In this document: positions 49,563-60,305 of the stretch, in pieces
Position numbering within the stretch: position 1 is the first letter of the stretch
Layout of the letters: each line of letters begins with the position of its first letter
Assembly (NCBI GenBank): GCA_000710935.1
Contig: BAYV01000015.1
Coordinates: 168,801 to 232,800, forward strand
Reading direction: 5' to 3'
From: Iodidimonas nitroreducens
GTDB lineage: Bacteria; Pseudomonadota; Alphaproteobacteria; Sphingomonadales; Rhodothalassiaceae
Length of the DNA: 64,000 nt
Program-made: the position numbers and the translations under genes
The notes under the pieces: model-generated
What the model was told of the DNA's origin: nothing
What the model saw: the letters and a program-made list of their open reading frames with translations, nothing else
The model's database searches: none

Positions 49563-51260
49563 TCAGGCGGATCGTTTCATCAGGCTGCTGGCGGCGGCCC
49601 GCGCCTCATCGGTAATGGCCGCCCCAGACAGCATCCGGGCGATTTCCTCGCGGCGGCTCTCGGGGTCAAGGGCCAGCACATCGGTCCGCATCTGGCCGTC
49701 GTCCGTCGTGCCTGCTAAAGATTCCCTGATCTCGGATTTGCTGATCTGGAAATGGGTATCGCCCCGCGCCGCCACCTGTGGGGAATGGGTCACCACCAGC
49801 ACCTGTGCCCGGGCCGCCAGCCGGGCCAGCCGCTCGCCCACGGCATCGGCGGTGGCCCCGCCAATGCCGCGATCCACCTCATCAAAAACAAGGCTATCGG
49901 CGCTCATCCGGCTGGCCAAAGCCACCTTCAAAGCCAGAATGAAGCGTGCCAATTCGCCCCCGGAAGCGATCTTGATCAAAGGCCCGAAAGGCGCGCCGGG
50001 ATTGGTGGAAATGGCAAAGGCCACATGATCGCCGCCATGGCGCACCCAATGATCTTGGGCCAGCGCGGTGATTTCGGTTTGAAACCGGGCCTTTTCAAGC
50101 TTTAGGGGCGGCAATTCCGCCATCACTGCCTGATCAAGCCGGGCAGCGGCTTCGCGGCGGGCAGCATGAAGGGCGGCCACCTGATCAGCAAAAGCGGCCC
50201 GGGCCGCATCCAGCGCCCGACGCCGATCCGCCAGATCATGTTCATTGTCATCAAGAGATGCGATTGCAGCCGCCATGCGCTTTTGCAGATCGGGCAGATC
50301 ATCGGGCGGGCATTTATGCTTGCGCCCCGCTGCCCGCAGAGCAAACAGCCGTTCCTCGGTTTGTTCAAGCCAATGGGGATCAAAATCGAGATCCGCCTCA
50401 ACCCGACCAAGGGCGGCCATGCCCTCGGCAGCTTCCAAAGCGGCCCGATTAAGGGGGGTAAGCACCGGCTCCAATAGGGCCTGCGCCTCAACATCAAGGC
50501 GTTCCAGCCGCCGCAAGGCCCCGCGCAATTGGGCTTCAAAGCCACTGTCGGCTGAGAGCTCTTCACGGATTTCAGCCAATAAAACCGCCAGCTTTTCGCC
50601 CTGCATCATCTGCGCCCGGGCCATGGCCAGGCGTTCCTCCTCCCCCGGCTCGGGGGCCAAGGCTTGCAATTCGGCCAAGGCATGGCGCATGAAATCTTCA
50701 TCGGCGCGCAAGGCGGCATGTTGGGCTTCGGCCTCTGATAAGGCCGCTTCAGCCCGGCTTAAAGCATCATAAGACGCCGCCACAGCCTTCAGCACCGCCC
50801 CATGGCCGCCAAAAGCATCAAGCAGATCGCGATGACCGGCGGCATCAAGCAGGCCCCGATCATCATGCTGGCCATGCACTTCGATCAGCAGATCGCCCAA
50901 AGCCCGCAACACCGCCACCGAGCTGGGCTGATCATTGACAAAAGCCCGGCTGCCGCCATCGGCATTGATCACCCGGCGCAGGATCAACAGATCATCTTCA
51001 AGAATGAAATCCTGATCATCCAGATAACGCCGGGCCGGATGGGATGCGGGCACCGCAAAGCTGGCGGTGACCGATCCGCGCTTGGCGCCTTGCCGCACCA
51101 AAGACGTTTCCGCCCGGGCACCGATGGCGAGCCCTAAGGAATCGAGGAGGATCGATTTACCCGCGCCGGTTTCACCGGTCAGCACGGTCAAACCTTCATT
51201 AAAACCAAGCTCTAAATGCTCGATGAGCACAATATCGCGAATGACAAGGCTGAGCAGCAT
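49563..51260 (-). CDS. recN: DNA repair protein RecN
   Basis: A 565-residue SMC-like ATPase. The N-terminal ABC half has LTVLTGETGAGKSILLDSLG, and the C-terminal half has IASGGELARFILALK (signature) and LVFDEVDRGIGGATADAVGE (Walker B/D-loop). Two long coiled-coil arms between them are rich in Ala/Glu/Arg/Leu. RecN gathers broken DNA ends for recombination repair. AAGGGG precedes the start. It sits 68 bp after bamD and before ligA. Confidence 0.96.
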   Translation of the reverse strand: MLLSLVIRDIVLIEHLELGFNEGLTVLTGETGAGKSILLDSLGLAIGARAETSLVRQGAKRGSVTASFAVPASHPARRYLDDQDFILEDDLLILRRVINADGGSRAFVNDQPSSVAVLRALGDLLIEVHGQHDDRGLLDAAGHRDLLDAFGGHGAVLKAVAASYDALSRAEAALSEAEAQHAALRADEDFMRHALAELQALAPEPGEEERLAMARAQMMQGEKLAVLLAEIREELSADSGFEAQLRGALRRLERLDVEAQALLEPVLTPLNRAALEAAEGMAALGRVEADLDFDPHWLEQTEERLFALRAAGRKHKCPPDDLPDLQKRMAAAIASLDDNEHDLADRRRALDAARAAFADQVAALHAARREAAARLDQAVMAELPPLKLEKARFQTEITALAQDHWVRHGGDHVAFAISTNPGAPFGPLIKIASGGELARFILALKVALASRMSADSLVFDEVDRGIGGATADAVGERLARLAARAQVLVVTHSPQVAARGDTHFQISKSEIRESLAGTTDDGQMRTDVLALDPESRREEIARMLSGAAITDEARAAASSLMKRSA

Positions 51261-51328
51261 GACCCAAGCCCCTTAGCGCGCCCATTTCCAGGCCGGTGAC
51301 AACAGGAAACAAAGGCCGGGGATCATGC

Positions 51329-52204
51329 TCAATTACCGAAAATGCGGGCAAAAAAGCTGCGGTTTTCTGTGGGCACATTGGGATCTTCGCCAGTAACCAT
51401 GGCATAAGAACGCTTGTACCATTGGCTGTTGGGGGCATTATGGCCCAGCACCGCAGCATATTTCTGGGCTTCGCTCGTCACCCCCAAAGCGGTAAAGCAT
51501 TCCACCATCCGGTGCAGCGCTTCGGGCACATGGCTGGTGGTACCATAGGCATCGAGCACATGCTGGAAGCGGCCCATCGCCGCCAGATATTGTTCCTGAT
51601 TCAGATAAAAGCGGCCCACATCCATATCCTTGGCAGCCAATTGATCATAAACCAGATCAAGCTTTAAGGTCGCATCGCGGGCATATTCACTTTCAGGATA
51701 ACGCCGCACCACTTCGGTGAGCGCCTGTGCCGCCTGTTCAGTGATCCGCTGATCGCGATAAACATCGGAAATCTGCTCATAATAACTGATGCCGATCAGA
51801 TAATGCGCATAAGCGGCATGGCTGTTGCCGGGATGCAAGGACAGGAACCGCTCAGCCGCCAGAATGGCGCTGTCATATTCATCATCCATATAAAGCGCAT
51901 AAGCACCCATAAGCTGGGATTGGCGCGCCCACACGGAATAGGGGTGCTGGCGTTCCACTTCATCGAAAGCGCCCGCCGCCATCTTCCAGCGCTTTTTTTC
52001 AAGGCTCATATAGCCAAGATTATACAGCGTTTCCACATCGCGCGCGACATAGGTATCTTTTTCATTGCTGGAACAAGCCGATAACACAAACAGCAGCAGC
52101 AAACTCGCCACTAAAAACAGCGGAGGAGAAAGCCGGGACGCGCGCGCTAAGGGCAGGCATAAGGCTACACTTTTTTGCTGAATGTCTTTTCCGGAAAATC
52201 TCAT
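51329..52204 (-). CDS. bamD: Outer membrane assembly lipoprotein BamD
   Basis: A 291-residue lipoprotein. The N-terminal hydrophobic segment ends in the lipobox LSACSS, with Cys 44 as lipid site. The mature part is a row of TPR repeats: LYNLGYMSLEKKRWKMAAGA, HPYSVWARQSQLMGAYALYM, FLSLHPGNSHAAYAHYLIGI. BamD with BamA folds outer membrane proteins. In many alphaproteobacteria it is preceded by lpxC, but here by a rightward XRE gene. Confidence 0.94.
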   Translation of the reverse strand: MRFSGKDIQQKSVALCLPLARASRLSPPLFLVASLLLLFVLSACSSNEKDTYVARDVETLYNLGYMSLEKKRWKMAAGAFDEVERQHPYSVWARQSQLMGAYALYMDDEYDSAILAAERFLSLHPGNSHAAYAHYLIGISYYEQISDVYRDQRITEQAAQALTEVVRRYPESEYARDATLKLDLVYDQLAAKDMDVGRFYLNQEQYLAAMGRFQHVLDAYGTTSHVPEALHRMVECFTALGVTSEAQKYAAVLGHNAPNSQWYKRSYAMVTGEDPNVPTENRSFFARIFGN

Positions 52205-52425
52205 CTATACATATCCACCGAGTTGTCATAACCTTGGCTGCACTACCATTGGTAATATCAACCGTCCCGCAGGCAGCGATGTGCACCCGCTTATAGCATA
52301 TCGCACCAAAGCGCGGGGCAAATGTTTAGTTGAAACAGCCATAACATCGGGGGGCTTTTTACGCAAAGCACAAAAGGCCGGGGCCCCATAAACTTGTAAA
52401 GCCGCTCTATGCGTATGAGGACGAC

Positions 52426-52851
52426 ATGATCATGAGACATGCGAACACAAACGATGATCCATCAGATAAAAACAACCTGACCAGCCTTGCCAATCGTGTT
52501 GATCATCAGGTGGGGCTTTGTATCAAGACAAAGCGCCAGCAGCGTGGGGTAACCCAGCAGGAACTGGCGCAGGCTTTGGGCATTTCCTATCAGCAGGTGC
52601 AGAAATATGAAAATGGCACCAATCGAATCACCGCTGGCCGCCTTTATATTCTGGCCCGGGCGCTGGGGCTTGAGGTTGCAGAATTTTTCTCCAGCATCGA
52701 TCAATCCACCAGCCATCAGGCCCTGCCGATCACATCGGAAGATGTGGTGCTGACCGCCAAGGAGATCAACGCCCTGCGCGATCCCCGGGTGCGCAATTCC
52801 ATCCGCTCATTGGTGCGCATCCTCAGCACCGAACCCCATGGCCCGCGTTAA
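52426..52851 (+). CDS. XRE family helix-turn-helix regulator
   Basis: A 141-residue protein (GAGG 7 bp before 52426; an inner ATG at 52432 is also possible). Residues about 24-90 form an HTH_3 domain: HVGLCIKTKRQQRGVTQQEL, then QALGISYQQVQKYENGTNRITAGRLYI. The C-terminal part (LTAKEINALRDPRVRNSIRS) may bind a ligand or partner. This type of small XRE regulator is widespread in alphaproteobacteria and sometimes acts in stress or phage defence control; its target here is unknown. It is divergent from bamD and convergent with ftsZ, alone on the + strand in the dcw block. Confidence 0.88.
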   Translation: MIMRHANTNDDPSDKNNLTSLANRVDHQVGLCIKTKRQQRGVTQQELAQALGISYQQVQKYENGTNRITAGRLYILARALGLEVAEFFSSIDQSTSHQALPITSEDVVLTAKEINALRDPRVRNSIRSLVRILSTEPHGPR

Positions 52852-52872
52852 GCCAAAAGCCTGTTCATAATA

Positions 52873-52907
52873 AAGGCCACAGCCAGCGAAAAAGCGGCTG
52901 CGGCCTT
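52873..52907 (-). terminator. Hairpin between convergent XRE regulator and ftsZ
   Basis: AAGGCC-a-CAGCC (52873-52884) pairs with GGCTG-c-GGCCTT (52896-52907), a 6+5-bp stem with one mismatch. Read leftwards it is followed by TATTATG, consistent with the ftsZ terminator; it may also serve the regulator gene. Confidence 0.6.
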
Positions 52908-52938
52908 CATGATCTTTAAGGATCAAACCGGATCGGGA

Positions 52939-54642
52939 TCAGTTGATCTGGCGGCGCAAAAAAGCGGGGATTTCAAGCTGTTCATCCCCGCGCTTGCTGG
53001 GCACCGGCCGATCTTCGGGCTGAAGCCTGCCCAGACTGCTTTTCGCTCCGTCTTTTGCCCCATCCTTTAAAGCGGCGGCATCCCCGGCTGACCCCGCGCC
53101 ATCCGCCTTATCGGCTGCGGGCTGACGGCTGCCGAAGGCTGCCATCCGACGAAACAGCCCGCGCCCGCGTTCCATGCGCGGTTCATCGGATTGCGATGCT
53201 TCGGCCGGAATATCCCGCGCCCTTTTCCGTGCTCCATTTTCAAAAGCCGCCTGGGCGAACACATCAGGCGTTCCCTGGGGTTCGGATAAGGAATGAGGAA
53301 CCTGTGGCGGGGGGGCGATGAACACATCCTCATCCAATGGCGCGGGTTCCGAGACATTGATGGCATCGCTGGAGACCGCCTGATCTTCTGCGCTTTCCAT
53401 GGGATTTGCCGCAGTTTCTGATTCGGACTCCGGCTCGGACATCAGCACATCATCGGCGGCCTGCGATAGGCTTTCATCGGCCGCCATCTCTTCCACTGCC
53501 AACAGGGCCGCCTCGTCTTCATGGGGGGCGTTCTTATCCTCGATGGCCCGGGCCGCCGCCCCTTCATGGCGAAGCTGGGTTGAAGCGGCGGTGCCCATCG
53601 CGCCCCCTTGGCGCTGCGGGCGCGAGAAATTAACCACATGCGCCGAAGCTGGCGTAGCAACGGCCAACTGAGCGGCATCGCTTTCGATCCCGGTGGCCAC
53701 CACCGAAACGCGAATCTGGCCATTCAGGGCTTCATTGAAGGCCGAGCCGACGATGATATTGGCATCCTCATCCACCTGCTCGCGGATATGCCGGGCCGCT
53801 TCATCCACCTCGAACAAGGTGAGATCCATGCCGCCGGTGATATTGATAATCACACCCTTGGCGCCCTTCAGGGAGACTTCATCAAGCAGGGGATTGGAAA
53901 TCGCGGCCTCGGCGGCATCGATGGCCCGGCGCTCGCCATCGGCTTCGCCGGTGCCCATCATGGCTTTGCCCATTTCGCTCATCACCGTGCGCACATCGGC
54001 GAAATCCAGATTGATCAGGCCGGGCATGACCATCAGATCGGTGATCCCCCGCACGCCGGAATTCAGCACCTCATCCGCCATCCCAAAGGCATCCTGGAAG
54101 GTGGTTTTTTCGGTGGCGATGCGAAACAGATTCTGATTGGGGATAACGATCAGCGTATCCACATGCTTTTGCAGTTCGGCGATCCCCGCTTCGGCCGATT
54201 TCATCCGCCGATTGCCTTCAAAGCTGAAGGGTTTGGTGACCACCCCAACCGTGAGAATACCGCGCTCACGGGCCGCCCGGGCAATCACCGGCGTCGCCCC
54301 GGTGCCGGTGCCGCCCCCCATGCCTGCCGCCAAAAACAGCATATGGCAACCATCGAGATATTGCTCGATCTGCGACAGGGTTTCTTCCGCCGCCCGTTCG
54401 CCCACTTCGGGTTTCGATCCGGCCCCAAGGCCCCGCGTGCTTTCAACGCCAAGCTGAATGCGCGCCTCACATTGGCTATTGGACAAGGATTGCGCATCGG
54501 TATTGGCGACCACAAAGCTCACGCCCTGAAGATCGGATCGGATCATGTTATTGACGGCATTGCCGCCAGCGCCACCCACCCCCATCACGGTGATCCGTGG
54601 CTGAAGCTCGGTCAATTCCGGCATTGTCAGTTCGATCGACAT
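52939..54642 (-). CDS. ftsZ: Cell division protein FtsZ
   Basis: A 567-residue tubulin homologue, longer than E. coli FtsZ because of a variable acidic linker (about 325-535) usual in alphaproteobacteria. The GTP-binding loop is [13 protein letters not shown], and [13 protein letters not shown] is the first glycine loop. [11 protein letters not shown] is the T7/catalytic loop region. The C-terminal peptide ends [10 protein letters not shown], the docking site for FtsA and ZipA. It polymerises into the Z ring. ftsA is 76 bp upstream in the same direction, so a separate ftsZ promoter may lie in that spacer. Confidence 0.97.
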   Translation of the reverse strand: MSIELTMPELTELQPRITVMGVGGAGGNAVNNMIRSDLQGVSFVVANTDAQSLSNSQCEARIQLGVESTRGLGAGSKPEVGERAAEETLSQIEQYLDGCHMLFLAAGMGGGTGTGATPVIARAARERGILTVGVVTKPFSFEGNRRMKSAEAGIAELQKHVDTLIVIPNQNLFRIATEKTTFQDAFGMADEVLNSGVRGITDLMVMPGLINLDFADVRTVMSEMGKAMMGTGEADGERRAIDAAEAAISNPLLDEVSLKGAKGVIINITGGMDLTLFEVDEAARHIREQVDEDANIIVGSAFNEALNGQIRVSVVATGIESDAAQLAVATPASAHVVNFSRPQRQGGAMGTAASTQLRHEGAAARAIEDKNAPHEDEAALLAVEEMAADESLSQAADDVLMSEPESESETAANPMESAEDQAVSSDAINVSEPAPLDEDVFIAPPPQVPHSLSEPQGTPDVFAQAAFENGARKRARDIPAEASQSDEPRMERGRGLFRRMAAFGSRQPAADKADGAGSAGDAAALKDGAKDGAKSSLGRLQPEDRPVPSKRGDEQLEIPAFLRRQIN

Positions 54643-54718
54643 TGGGCTTCTCCTTTCCTGCTATGGCTCCCCTTTCGGGGCATTGTGCGCCGGCCTGCCC
54701 TGCCCGGTCGCGCTGATT

Positions 54719-55972
54719 TCAAAAATTGTCTTTCAACCATCGTCCCATGCGGGCCCATGGCCCCTGCGGCTCTGCCCGGCTTTTGTCTGCTTGCATCTCC
54801 AAAGCTTCCTTTGGCGCAAGTATTGAAAACAAAAGCAGCCCCGTGCAGGTGGCAAAGGCCGGGCCCGATGTGGCATCGGGCGATCCGGCAATCCGCACCG
54901 GCTTGCCGATCCGCACCTGCTTATCCAGAATGGTTTGGGCCAGATCCCTGATGCCCGGCATCTGTGCGCCGCCACCCGTCAGCACCACCCGCCGCGCGCC
55001 GGTGCCTTCAAAGCCCGAAGCCACCAGACGATCTCGCACGAATTCAAGAATTTCCTCAAGTCTGGGCTGAATGATCCCGGTCAGGGCGGATCGGCTGATC
55101 TGGCTCGCCCCATCCTCATCGAATTCGGTTTCGCCCATCTGCGGCACCGTGATGTCTTCACGATCATCCTGAGCCGATTGGATGGCATTGCCATGAACGG
55201 TTTTCAATCGCTCGGCATGATCAAGGGGGGTGATGAGGCCCCGGGCGATATCCTGGGTCACATGGCCCGCACCCAAAGGCACGATATCCAGATGCACCAT
55301 CGCCCCCGCCGCAAAAACCGCGATCTGTGTGGACCCCGCCCCCAGATCCACCACCGCAGCGCCCAGATCGCGCTCATCCTCTACAAGGGTGGCAAGCCCC
55401 GATGCATAAGGCCCGGCCACAAAGCGCGAGACCGTAAGATGCGCTTTCTGGATGGCGCTTTCCAGATTGCGCACCGGCCCCGCGGCCGCCGACACCACAT
55501 GCATGGTCACCGCCAGCCGATCGCCATACATCCCCACCGGTGCCCGCACGCCATAAGAACCATCAATCCCAAAACAGGCCGGAAAAGCATGGATCACCAC
55601 CCGATCACCGGGATCAATGGCGGCCCGGGCTTCGGCCAGCACCCGGGCGATATCGGCCTCTTCCACCCGATGGCCATCGATGGCCACATCCACTTCGATC
55701 ACCTGACTTTGCAATTGCCCGGCGCTGAAACTCACGATCACCGATTCCACCGTTTCCCCGGCCAGCGTCTCGGCCTGCTGCACGGCGGCGCGGATGGCGC
55801 GCTCGGCTTCGATGATATCGACGACCGCACCGCCCTTCACCCCCACACATAAACGATGGCCAACCCCCAGAATCGTAAGCCCCTGTTGGGGGTCCATCCG
55901 GGCGATGAAACACCCCACCTTGCTGCTGCCCACATCAAGGGCGGCGATCAGCCCCTGCCGGTCGGCGCTCAT
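54719..55972 (-). CDS. ftsA: Cell division protein FtsA
   Basis: A 417-residue actin-like protein. The phosphate-1 loop is IAALDVGSSKVGCFIARMD, the second loop is AAVVDLGAGSTQIAVFAAG, and VVLTGGGAQMPGIRDLA is the adenosine motif. The C-terminal tail (RWLKDNF) is the membrane-binding amphipathic helix. It tethers FtsZ to the inner membrane. The start overlaps the ftsQ stop by 4 bp. Confidence 0.95.
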   Translation of the reverse strand: MSADRQGLIAALDVGSSKVGCFIARMDPQQGLTILGVGHRLCVGVKGGAVVDIIEAERAIRAAVQQAETLAGETVESVIVSFSAGQLQSQVIEVDVAIDGHRVEEADIARVLAEARAAIDPGDRVVIHAFPACFGIDGSYGVRAPVGMYGDRLAVTMHVVSAAAGPVRNLESAIQKAHLTVSRFVAGPYASGLATLVEDERDLGAAVVDLGAGSTQIAVFAAGAMVHLDIVPLGAGHVTQDIARGLITPLDHAERLKTVHGNAIQSAQDDREDITVPQMGETEFDEDGASQISRSALTGIIQPRLEEILEFVRDRLVASGFEGTGARRVVLTGGGAQMPGIRDLAQTILDKQVRIGKPVRIAGSPDATSGPAFATCTGLLLFSILAPKEALEMQADKSRAEPQGPWARMGRWLKDNF

Positions 55973-56781
55973 AGGCTTTCCCCTTCGGCCAGACCCAACA
56001 GCCTGCCTTCGGCATCGAGCCGCACCGCCAAACGATCCTCGAGGCGCAGATCCACAAGGCTGATCGCCCGCTTCAGCAGATCATATTGCTTTTCCAGCGC
56101 CGCAAAGCGCAGCCATGCCTGTTCCGCTGTCCAGCCATTGCGGCGATCATCCGGCCCGGGTTCGGCGGGCAGGCGCAGCAGGATGCCATCGCTCATCTTG
56201 ATATCCCAGCGGCGATCCCCCACCCGGATCAGAGCCGCAACCCGGTGGGCCAGTTCGGGTGTTTGGGCGATGATCGCGAGAATGCCATCGGCGGCACGGG
56301 GTGCCCCATCCCCCACGATCAGGGGCAGATCGCGCCAGCGGGCGAGATCATCATGGCTCAAAACAACGCCATCCCGATCCACCAGCCCCAGAATGCGATC
56401 CTTCTGCCACAGGGCGAAGGGCACCCGCTCATCAAGATGAATGACCAGCCGATCCGGCAGGCGGCGTTCCACCATGGCCCGGCGCACCCAGCTGATGGCT
56501 TCCAGCCGGGTTTTCAGGGCATCCAAAGAAACGGCATCAAAGGTTTGGCCCCGCACATCGCGCAAGGCTTCCTGCAGGGCGCTATCGGGGGTATGGACCG
56601 CCCCTTCCACATCCACCGATCTGATAACGAGGCCCATATCATTTTGCAGCCGGGCAAAATTCTGCATCATCTGGCCCTGCAATAGGGGGCCATAGCTGTG
56701 CAAGGCCAGCAAAAGGGCCAACCCAAGGCCGATCATGATGATCGCCTTCACCCGGGCAGCGGTGGGGCGCAACAGGCTCAT
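55969..56781 (-). CDS. ftsQ: Cell division protein FtsQ
   Basis: 270 residues from [16 protein letters not shown] (56781). This ATG overlaps the murB TGA (ATGA), and a longer frame to 56841 would lie inside murB. A single membrane helix (about 14-30) is followed by the POTRA domain VIRSVDVEGAVHTPDSALQEA and the FtsQ domain (WVRRAMVERRLPDRLVIHLDE, PFALWQKD). It recruits later division proteins. No ddl gene separates it from murB. Confidence 0.92.
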   Translation of the reverse strand: MSLLRPTAARVKAIIMIGLGLALLLALHSYGPLLQGQMMQNFARLQNDMGLVIRSVDVEGAVHTPDSALQEALRDVRGQTFDAVSLDALKTRLEAISWVRRAMVERRLPDRLVIHLDERVPFALWQKDRILGLVDRDGVVLSHDDLARWRDLPLIVGDGAPRAADGILAIIAQTPELAHRVAALIRVGDRRWDIKMSDGILLRLPAEPGPDDRRNGWTAEQAWLRFAALEKQYDLLKRAISLVDLRLEDRLAVRLDAEGRLLGLAEGESL

Positions 56782-57704
56782 CGCATCCCCCCTGCCGCTT
56801 TGCCGATGATGCGGATTTCCCATTCCAGATCGATGCCGCACATGGCTTTCACCCGGGCGCGCACGTCTTCCCCCAGCTTTTCCAGATCATCGGCACTGGC
56901 CGTTCCAGTATTGATCAGGAAATTGGTGTGTTTTTCAGAAATCTGCGCGCCGCCCAATGTCAAACCCCGGCAGCCGGCCTGATCGATCAGGCGCCAGGCC
57001 TTTTCCCCCGGCGGGTTTTTAAAGCTCGATCCACCGGTGCGGGTGCGCAAGGGCTGGGCCAGATCGCGTTCGGCAGAAATTTCGGCCATGCGCCGGGCTA
57101 TCGCATCGGGGGCACCGGGCACCCCGCGCAGATGGGCGGATAAAACGATATCCCCCTCGGGCAAAGCGCTATGGCGATAGGAGAAACCCAAGTCTACGGC
57201 CAAAACCTGCTGCACTTCACCAAAGCGATCCGCGATCCGCGCCGCCACCAGCACATCGGCCATATCGCGGCCATAAGCCCCGGCATTCATCCGCACCGAG
57301 CCGCCGATGGAGCCGGGCACCCCGCGCAAAAATTCAAGGCCAGCAACAGCCCGATCCCGGGCCAGATTGGCCACCGCAAAATCGGATGCCCCTGCGCCCG
57401 CCACCAGATCCACGCCATCAGAGCGGATATCCCCAAGGGATTTGCCCAAACGGATCACCACCCCATCGATACCGCCATCGCGGATCAGAATATTCGATCC
57501 CAAACCCAGCACGGTCAGCGGCACATCGGGGGGCAGGGCCTTCAGAAATGCGCACAGATCGGCCTCATCGGCGGGTTCATAAAAAACCTCCGCCGGGCCA
57601 CCCGTGCGAAACCAGCTATAGCGGGCCAAAGAAACATGGCTTTGCAGCCTGCCCCTAACCTGCGGCAGGCGATCCATCAAATCCCCCTGCTGCGCTGTCA
57701 TCAT
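56778..57704 (-). CDS. murB: UDP-N-acetylenolpyruvoylglucosamine reductase MurB
   Basis: A 308-residue flavoenzyme. The FAD-binding segment is [19 protein letters not shown], and [12 protein letters not shown] and [22 protein letters not shown] mark the family. [21 protein letters not shown] carries the active-site serine, and [13 protein letters not shown] the final motif. It reduces UDP-GlcNAc-enolpyruvate to UDP-MurNAc with NADPH. It overlaps murC by 4 bp and ftsQ by 4 bp. Start at 57704; a second ATG follows immediately. Confidence 0.95.
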   Translation of the reverse strand: MMTAQQGDLMDRLPQVRGRLQSHVSLARYSWFRTGGPAEVFYEPADEADLCAFLKALPPDVPLTVLGLGSNILIRDGGIDGVVIRLGKSLGDIRSDGVDLVAGAGASDFAVANLARDRAVAGLEFLRGVPGSIGGSVRMNAGAYGRDMADVLVAARIADRFGEVQQVLAVDLGFSYRHSALPEGDIVLSAHLRGVPGAPDAIARRMAEISAERDLAQPLRTRTGGSSFKNPPGEKAWRLIDQAGCRGLTLGGAQISEKHTNFLINTGTASADDLEKLGEDVRARVKAMCGIDLEWEIRIIGKAAGGMR

Positions 57705-59170
57705 GGGCTGGTCCTCCGGCGATCAGCCAAAGCCGCCCGCAGGCTTTCGGGAAGCGCATGGGCCCAGCGGGTGATCGATCCGGCGCCCAAGCAGATCACC
57801 ACATCTTCGCGATCCTTTTCGCGATGGCCCGATGGATCGGGCTGATCGGCGAAAAGATCGGCCAGCATCACTGCCAATGCCGCCTCATCAGCCACCGCCA
57901 TCACCGAACGATGGCCATGCGCCTTCAATCCGCGCACCAGATCTTCGGCATGGGCCCCCTCGATCGGGGTTTCTCCGGCTTCATAAACCGGGGTGACCAG
58001 CACATGATCCGCATGATTGAAACAGGTGCAGAAATCATCGAACAGATTATACAGCCGGGAATAGCGATGGGGCTGCACCACCGCCACGATCCGCCCGGCA
58101 TAGGCCTGCCGGGCCGCACCCAAGACGGCGGCGATTTCAACCGGATGATGCCCATAATCATCAACGATGGTGATGCCATCCACCGCATCGATCAGGCTGA
58201 AGCGGCGCTTTACCCCGCGAAAATCTGACAGCGCCCGGCGCAGGCTGGCATCATCGAGCCCCATTTCAAGGCCTACCGCAATCGCCGCCAAAGCATTTTG
58301 CACATTATGATGCCCCGGCATCGGCAGACGCAGATCCGGGATGCGGCGTGTCGTTTCATTGTGGCGATCAGCGATTTCAACGGCGAAATCCGCCCCGCCC
58401 GCGCTGAAATTCAGATCGATGGCCCGCACATCCGCCTGTTTTGAAAAGCCATAGGTGATGATCCGCCGATCATTGATGGCCGCCATCAGGGATTGCACCT
58501 CGGGATGATCGATGCACAAAATCGCCGCGCCATAAAAGGGGATATTCTCGGCAAAGGTGCGAAAAGCCGCCCGCTCTGTATCGAAATCACCATAAAAATC
58601 AAGATGTTCCGGATCGATATTGGTGACGACGGCGAGGGTGGCCGGAAGCTTCACAAAGGTGCCATCGGATTCATCGGCTTCCACCACCATCCAATCGCCT
58701 TCACCCAAACGGGCATTGGTGCCATAAGCATTGATGATCCCGCCATTGATCACCGTGGGATCAAAGCCGCCCGCATCCAATACCGCCGCACAAAGCGATG
58801 TGGTGGTGGTTTTGCCATGGGTGCCCGCCACCGAAACGCACCATTTAAGGCGCATCAGTTCGGCCAGCATTTCCGCCCGCCGCACCACCGGAATCTGGCG
58901 TTCGCGGGCTTCACGCAATTCAGGATTATCGGCCCGGATCGCCGATGACACCACAACCACACCGGCCTCGCCCAGATGATCGGCATCATGGCCGATGAAA
59001 ACAGACAGGCCAAAAGCGCGCAGGCGATCCACATTGGCATTGCTGGCAATATCGCTGCCCTGCACCCGATAGCCCAGATTATGCATCACCTCGGCAATGC
59101 CCGACATGCCGATCCCGCCAATGCCGATGAAATGGATGAGCCCGATATCAAAGGGAATGTTCTTATTCAT
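57701..59170 (-). CDS. murC: UDP-N-acetylmuramate-L-alanine ligase MurC
   Basis: A 489-residue Mur ligase. The N-terminal Rossmann part is [18 protein letters not shown]. The ATP loop is GTHGKTTT (116-123). [23 protein letters not shown] and the [18 protein letters not shown] C-terminal domain follow. It adds L-alanine to UDP-MurNAc. The start overlaps the murG stop by 8 bp. Confidence 0.96.
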   Translation of the reverse strand: MNKNIPFDIGLIHFIGIGGIGMSGIAEVMHNLGYRVQGSDIASNANVDRLRAFGLSVFIGHDADHLGEAGVVVVSSAIRADNPELREARERQIPVVRRAEMLAELMRLKWCVSVAGTHGKTTTTSLCAAVLDAGGFDPTVINGGIINAYGTNARLGEGDWMVVEADESDGTFVKLPATLAVVTNIDPEHLDFYGDFDTERAAFRTFAENIPFYGAAILCIDHPEVQSLMAAINDRRIITYGFSKQADVRAIDLNFSAGGADFAVEIADRHNETTRRIPDLRLPMPGHHNVQNALAAIAVGLEMGLDDASLRRALSDFRGVKRRFSLIDAVDGITIVDDYGHHPVEIAAVLGAARQAYAGRIVAVVQPHRYSRLYNLFDDFCTCFNHADHVLVTPVYEAGETPIEGAHAEDLVRGLKAHGHRSVMAVADEAALAVMLADLFADQPDPSGHREKDREDVVICLGAGSITRWAHALPESLRAALADRRRTSP

Positions 59171-60305
59171 GAGGCTCTCCCTTTCCGGCGGCAGTGGTTT
59201 CGATCAGATCGGCAAGCCGCAGGGCGGCATCCGGCACGCCCTGACTTTTGGCAGCGGCGGCGGCTTTGCGTAAGGAAGGGGGATCAAGGGCCAGCTTCTG
59301 GATCTGCCGGGCCAGCATCTTGGCGCTCAATGCGGATTCCGGCATCAGCCACGCGCCCCCTGCCTCCACCAGATGATGGGCATTGGCGGTTTGATGATCA
59401 TCGGTGGCCCCGGGCAAAGGCACTAGGATCGCCGGTCGCCCGGCTGCCGTTAATTCCGCCAAAGTGGTGGCCCCGGCCCGGCTAATGACCAGATGGCACC
59501 AGAATAAACGCTCGGGCAGATCTTCGATGAAGCTGGCCAGTTCGGCGGCAATGCCCGCCTCCTGATAGCGGCCGCGCACCCGCTCCAGATCTTCGGCCCG
59601 GCATTGCTGGGTCACCTGCAATCTGTTTTTTAAATGCGGCGGCAAAAGCGACAGGGCATCAGGCACCCTATCTGACAAAACCCGCGCGCCCTGGCTGCCC
59701 CCCACCACCAAAAGCCGCAGCATATGATCGGTATCAAGGGGCGGAAAAGGCTTTTGCGCCAAAGCCGCCACCTGATCGCGCACCGGATTGCCGGTCAGCA
59801 CCGCCTTTTTGCGCCCTGCTGCCTTGAGCCTTTTCGTGGGTTCATAAGACAAGGCAATTGCAGAGGCAAAGCGCGCCATCAGCCGATTGACCCGACCCAT
59901 GATCGCATTTTGTTCATGGAGGCATAAAGCAATGCCAAGGCTGCGCGCCGCCAACAGGGCCGACAAAGCGGGATAGCCGCCAAAGCCGATCACCAGATCC
60001 GGAGCATGATGGCGCAAGGCCCGCCGCGCCGCCCCGATATTGCCGATAACCCGATAAAGTGCCCGCAGGCGGATCGCAATCCCCCCGGTCATCCGCCCGC
60101 ATTCCAGCAAAACCGGTTGCTGATTGCGGAAAATGCCGGGCACATCCACCCCCCGCGCATCGGAAAAAAGCACTGTTTCATGGCCGCGTCTGGCCAGTTC
60201 CAAAGCCAAGGCATAAGCGGGCATCATATGCCCCCCGGTGCCCCCGGCGGCAATCGCCACCTTCAAGGGCTCTTTTCTGCGCAATGATGAACGGGCCGTG
60301 CTCAT
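59163..60305 (-). CDS. murG: Undecaprenyldiphospho-muramoylpentapeptide GlcNAc transferase MurG
   Basis: 380 residues from [20 protein letters not shown] (60305), which overlaps the ftsW stop as ATGA; an upstream frame to 60386 lies within fts[20 protein letters not shown] is the lipid-I site loop, [18 protein letters not shown] the central motif, and [20 protein letters not shown] the UDP-GlcNAc site. It makes lipid II on the inner face of the membrane. Confidence 0.96.
   Translation of the reverse strand: MSTARSSLRRKEPLKVAIAAGGTGGHMMPAYALALELARRGHETVLFSDARGVDVPGIFRNQQPVLLECGRMTGGIAIRLRALYRVIGNIGAARRALRHHAPDLVIGFGGYPALSALLAARSLGIALCLHEQNAIMGRVNRLMARFASAIALSYEPTKRLKAAGRKKAVLTGNPVRDQVAALAQKPFPPLDTDHMLRLLVVGGSQGARVLSDRVPDALSLLPPHLKNRLQVTQQCRAEDLERVRGRYQEAGIAAELASFIEDLPERLFWCHLVISRAGATTLAELTAAGRPAILVPLPGATDDHQTANAHHLVEAGGAWLMPESALSAKMLARQIQKLALDPPSLRKAAAAAKSQGVPDAALRLADLIETTAAGKGEPHE

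Noticed and set aside
52426..52851. XRE gene as a prophage repressor remnant.
   Set aside because: No phage genes, att-like repeats or composition change are near it; the protein type is common in alphaproteobacterial chromosomes.
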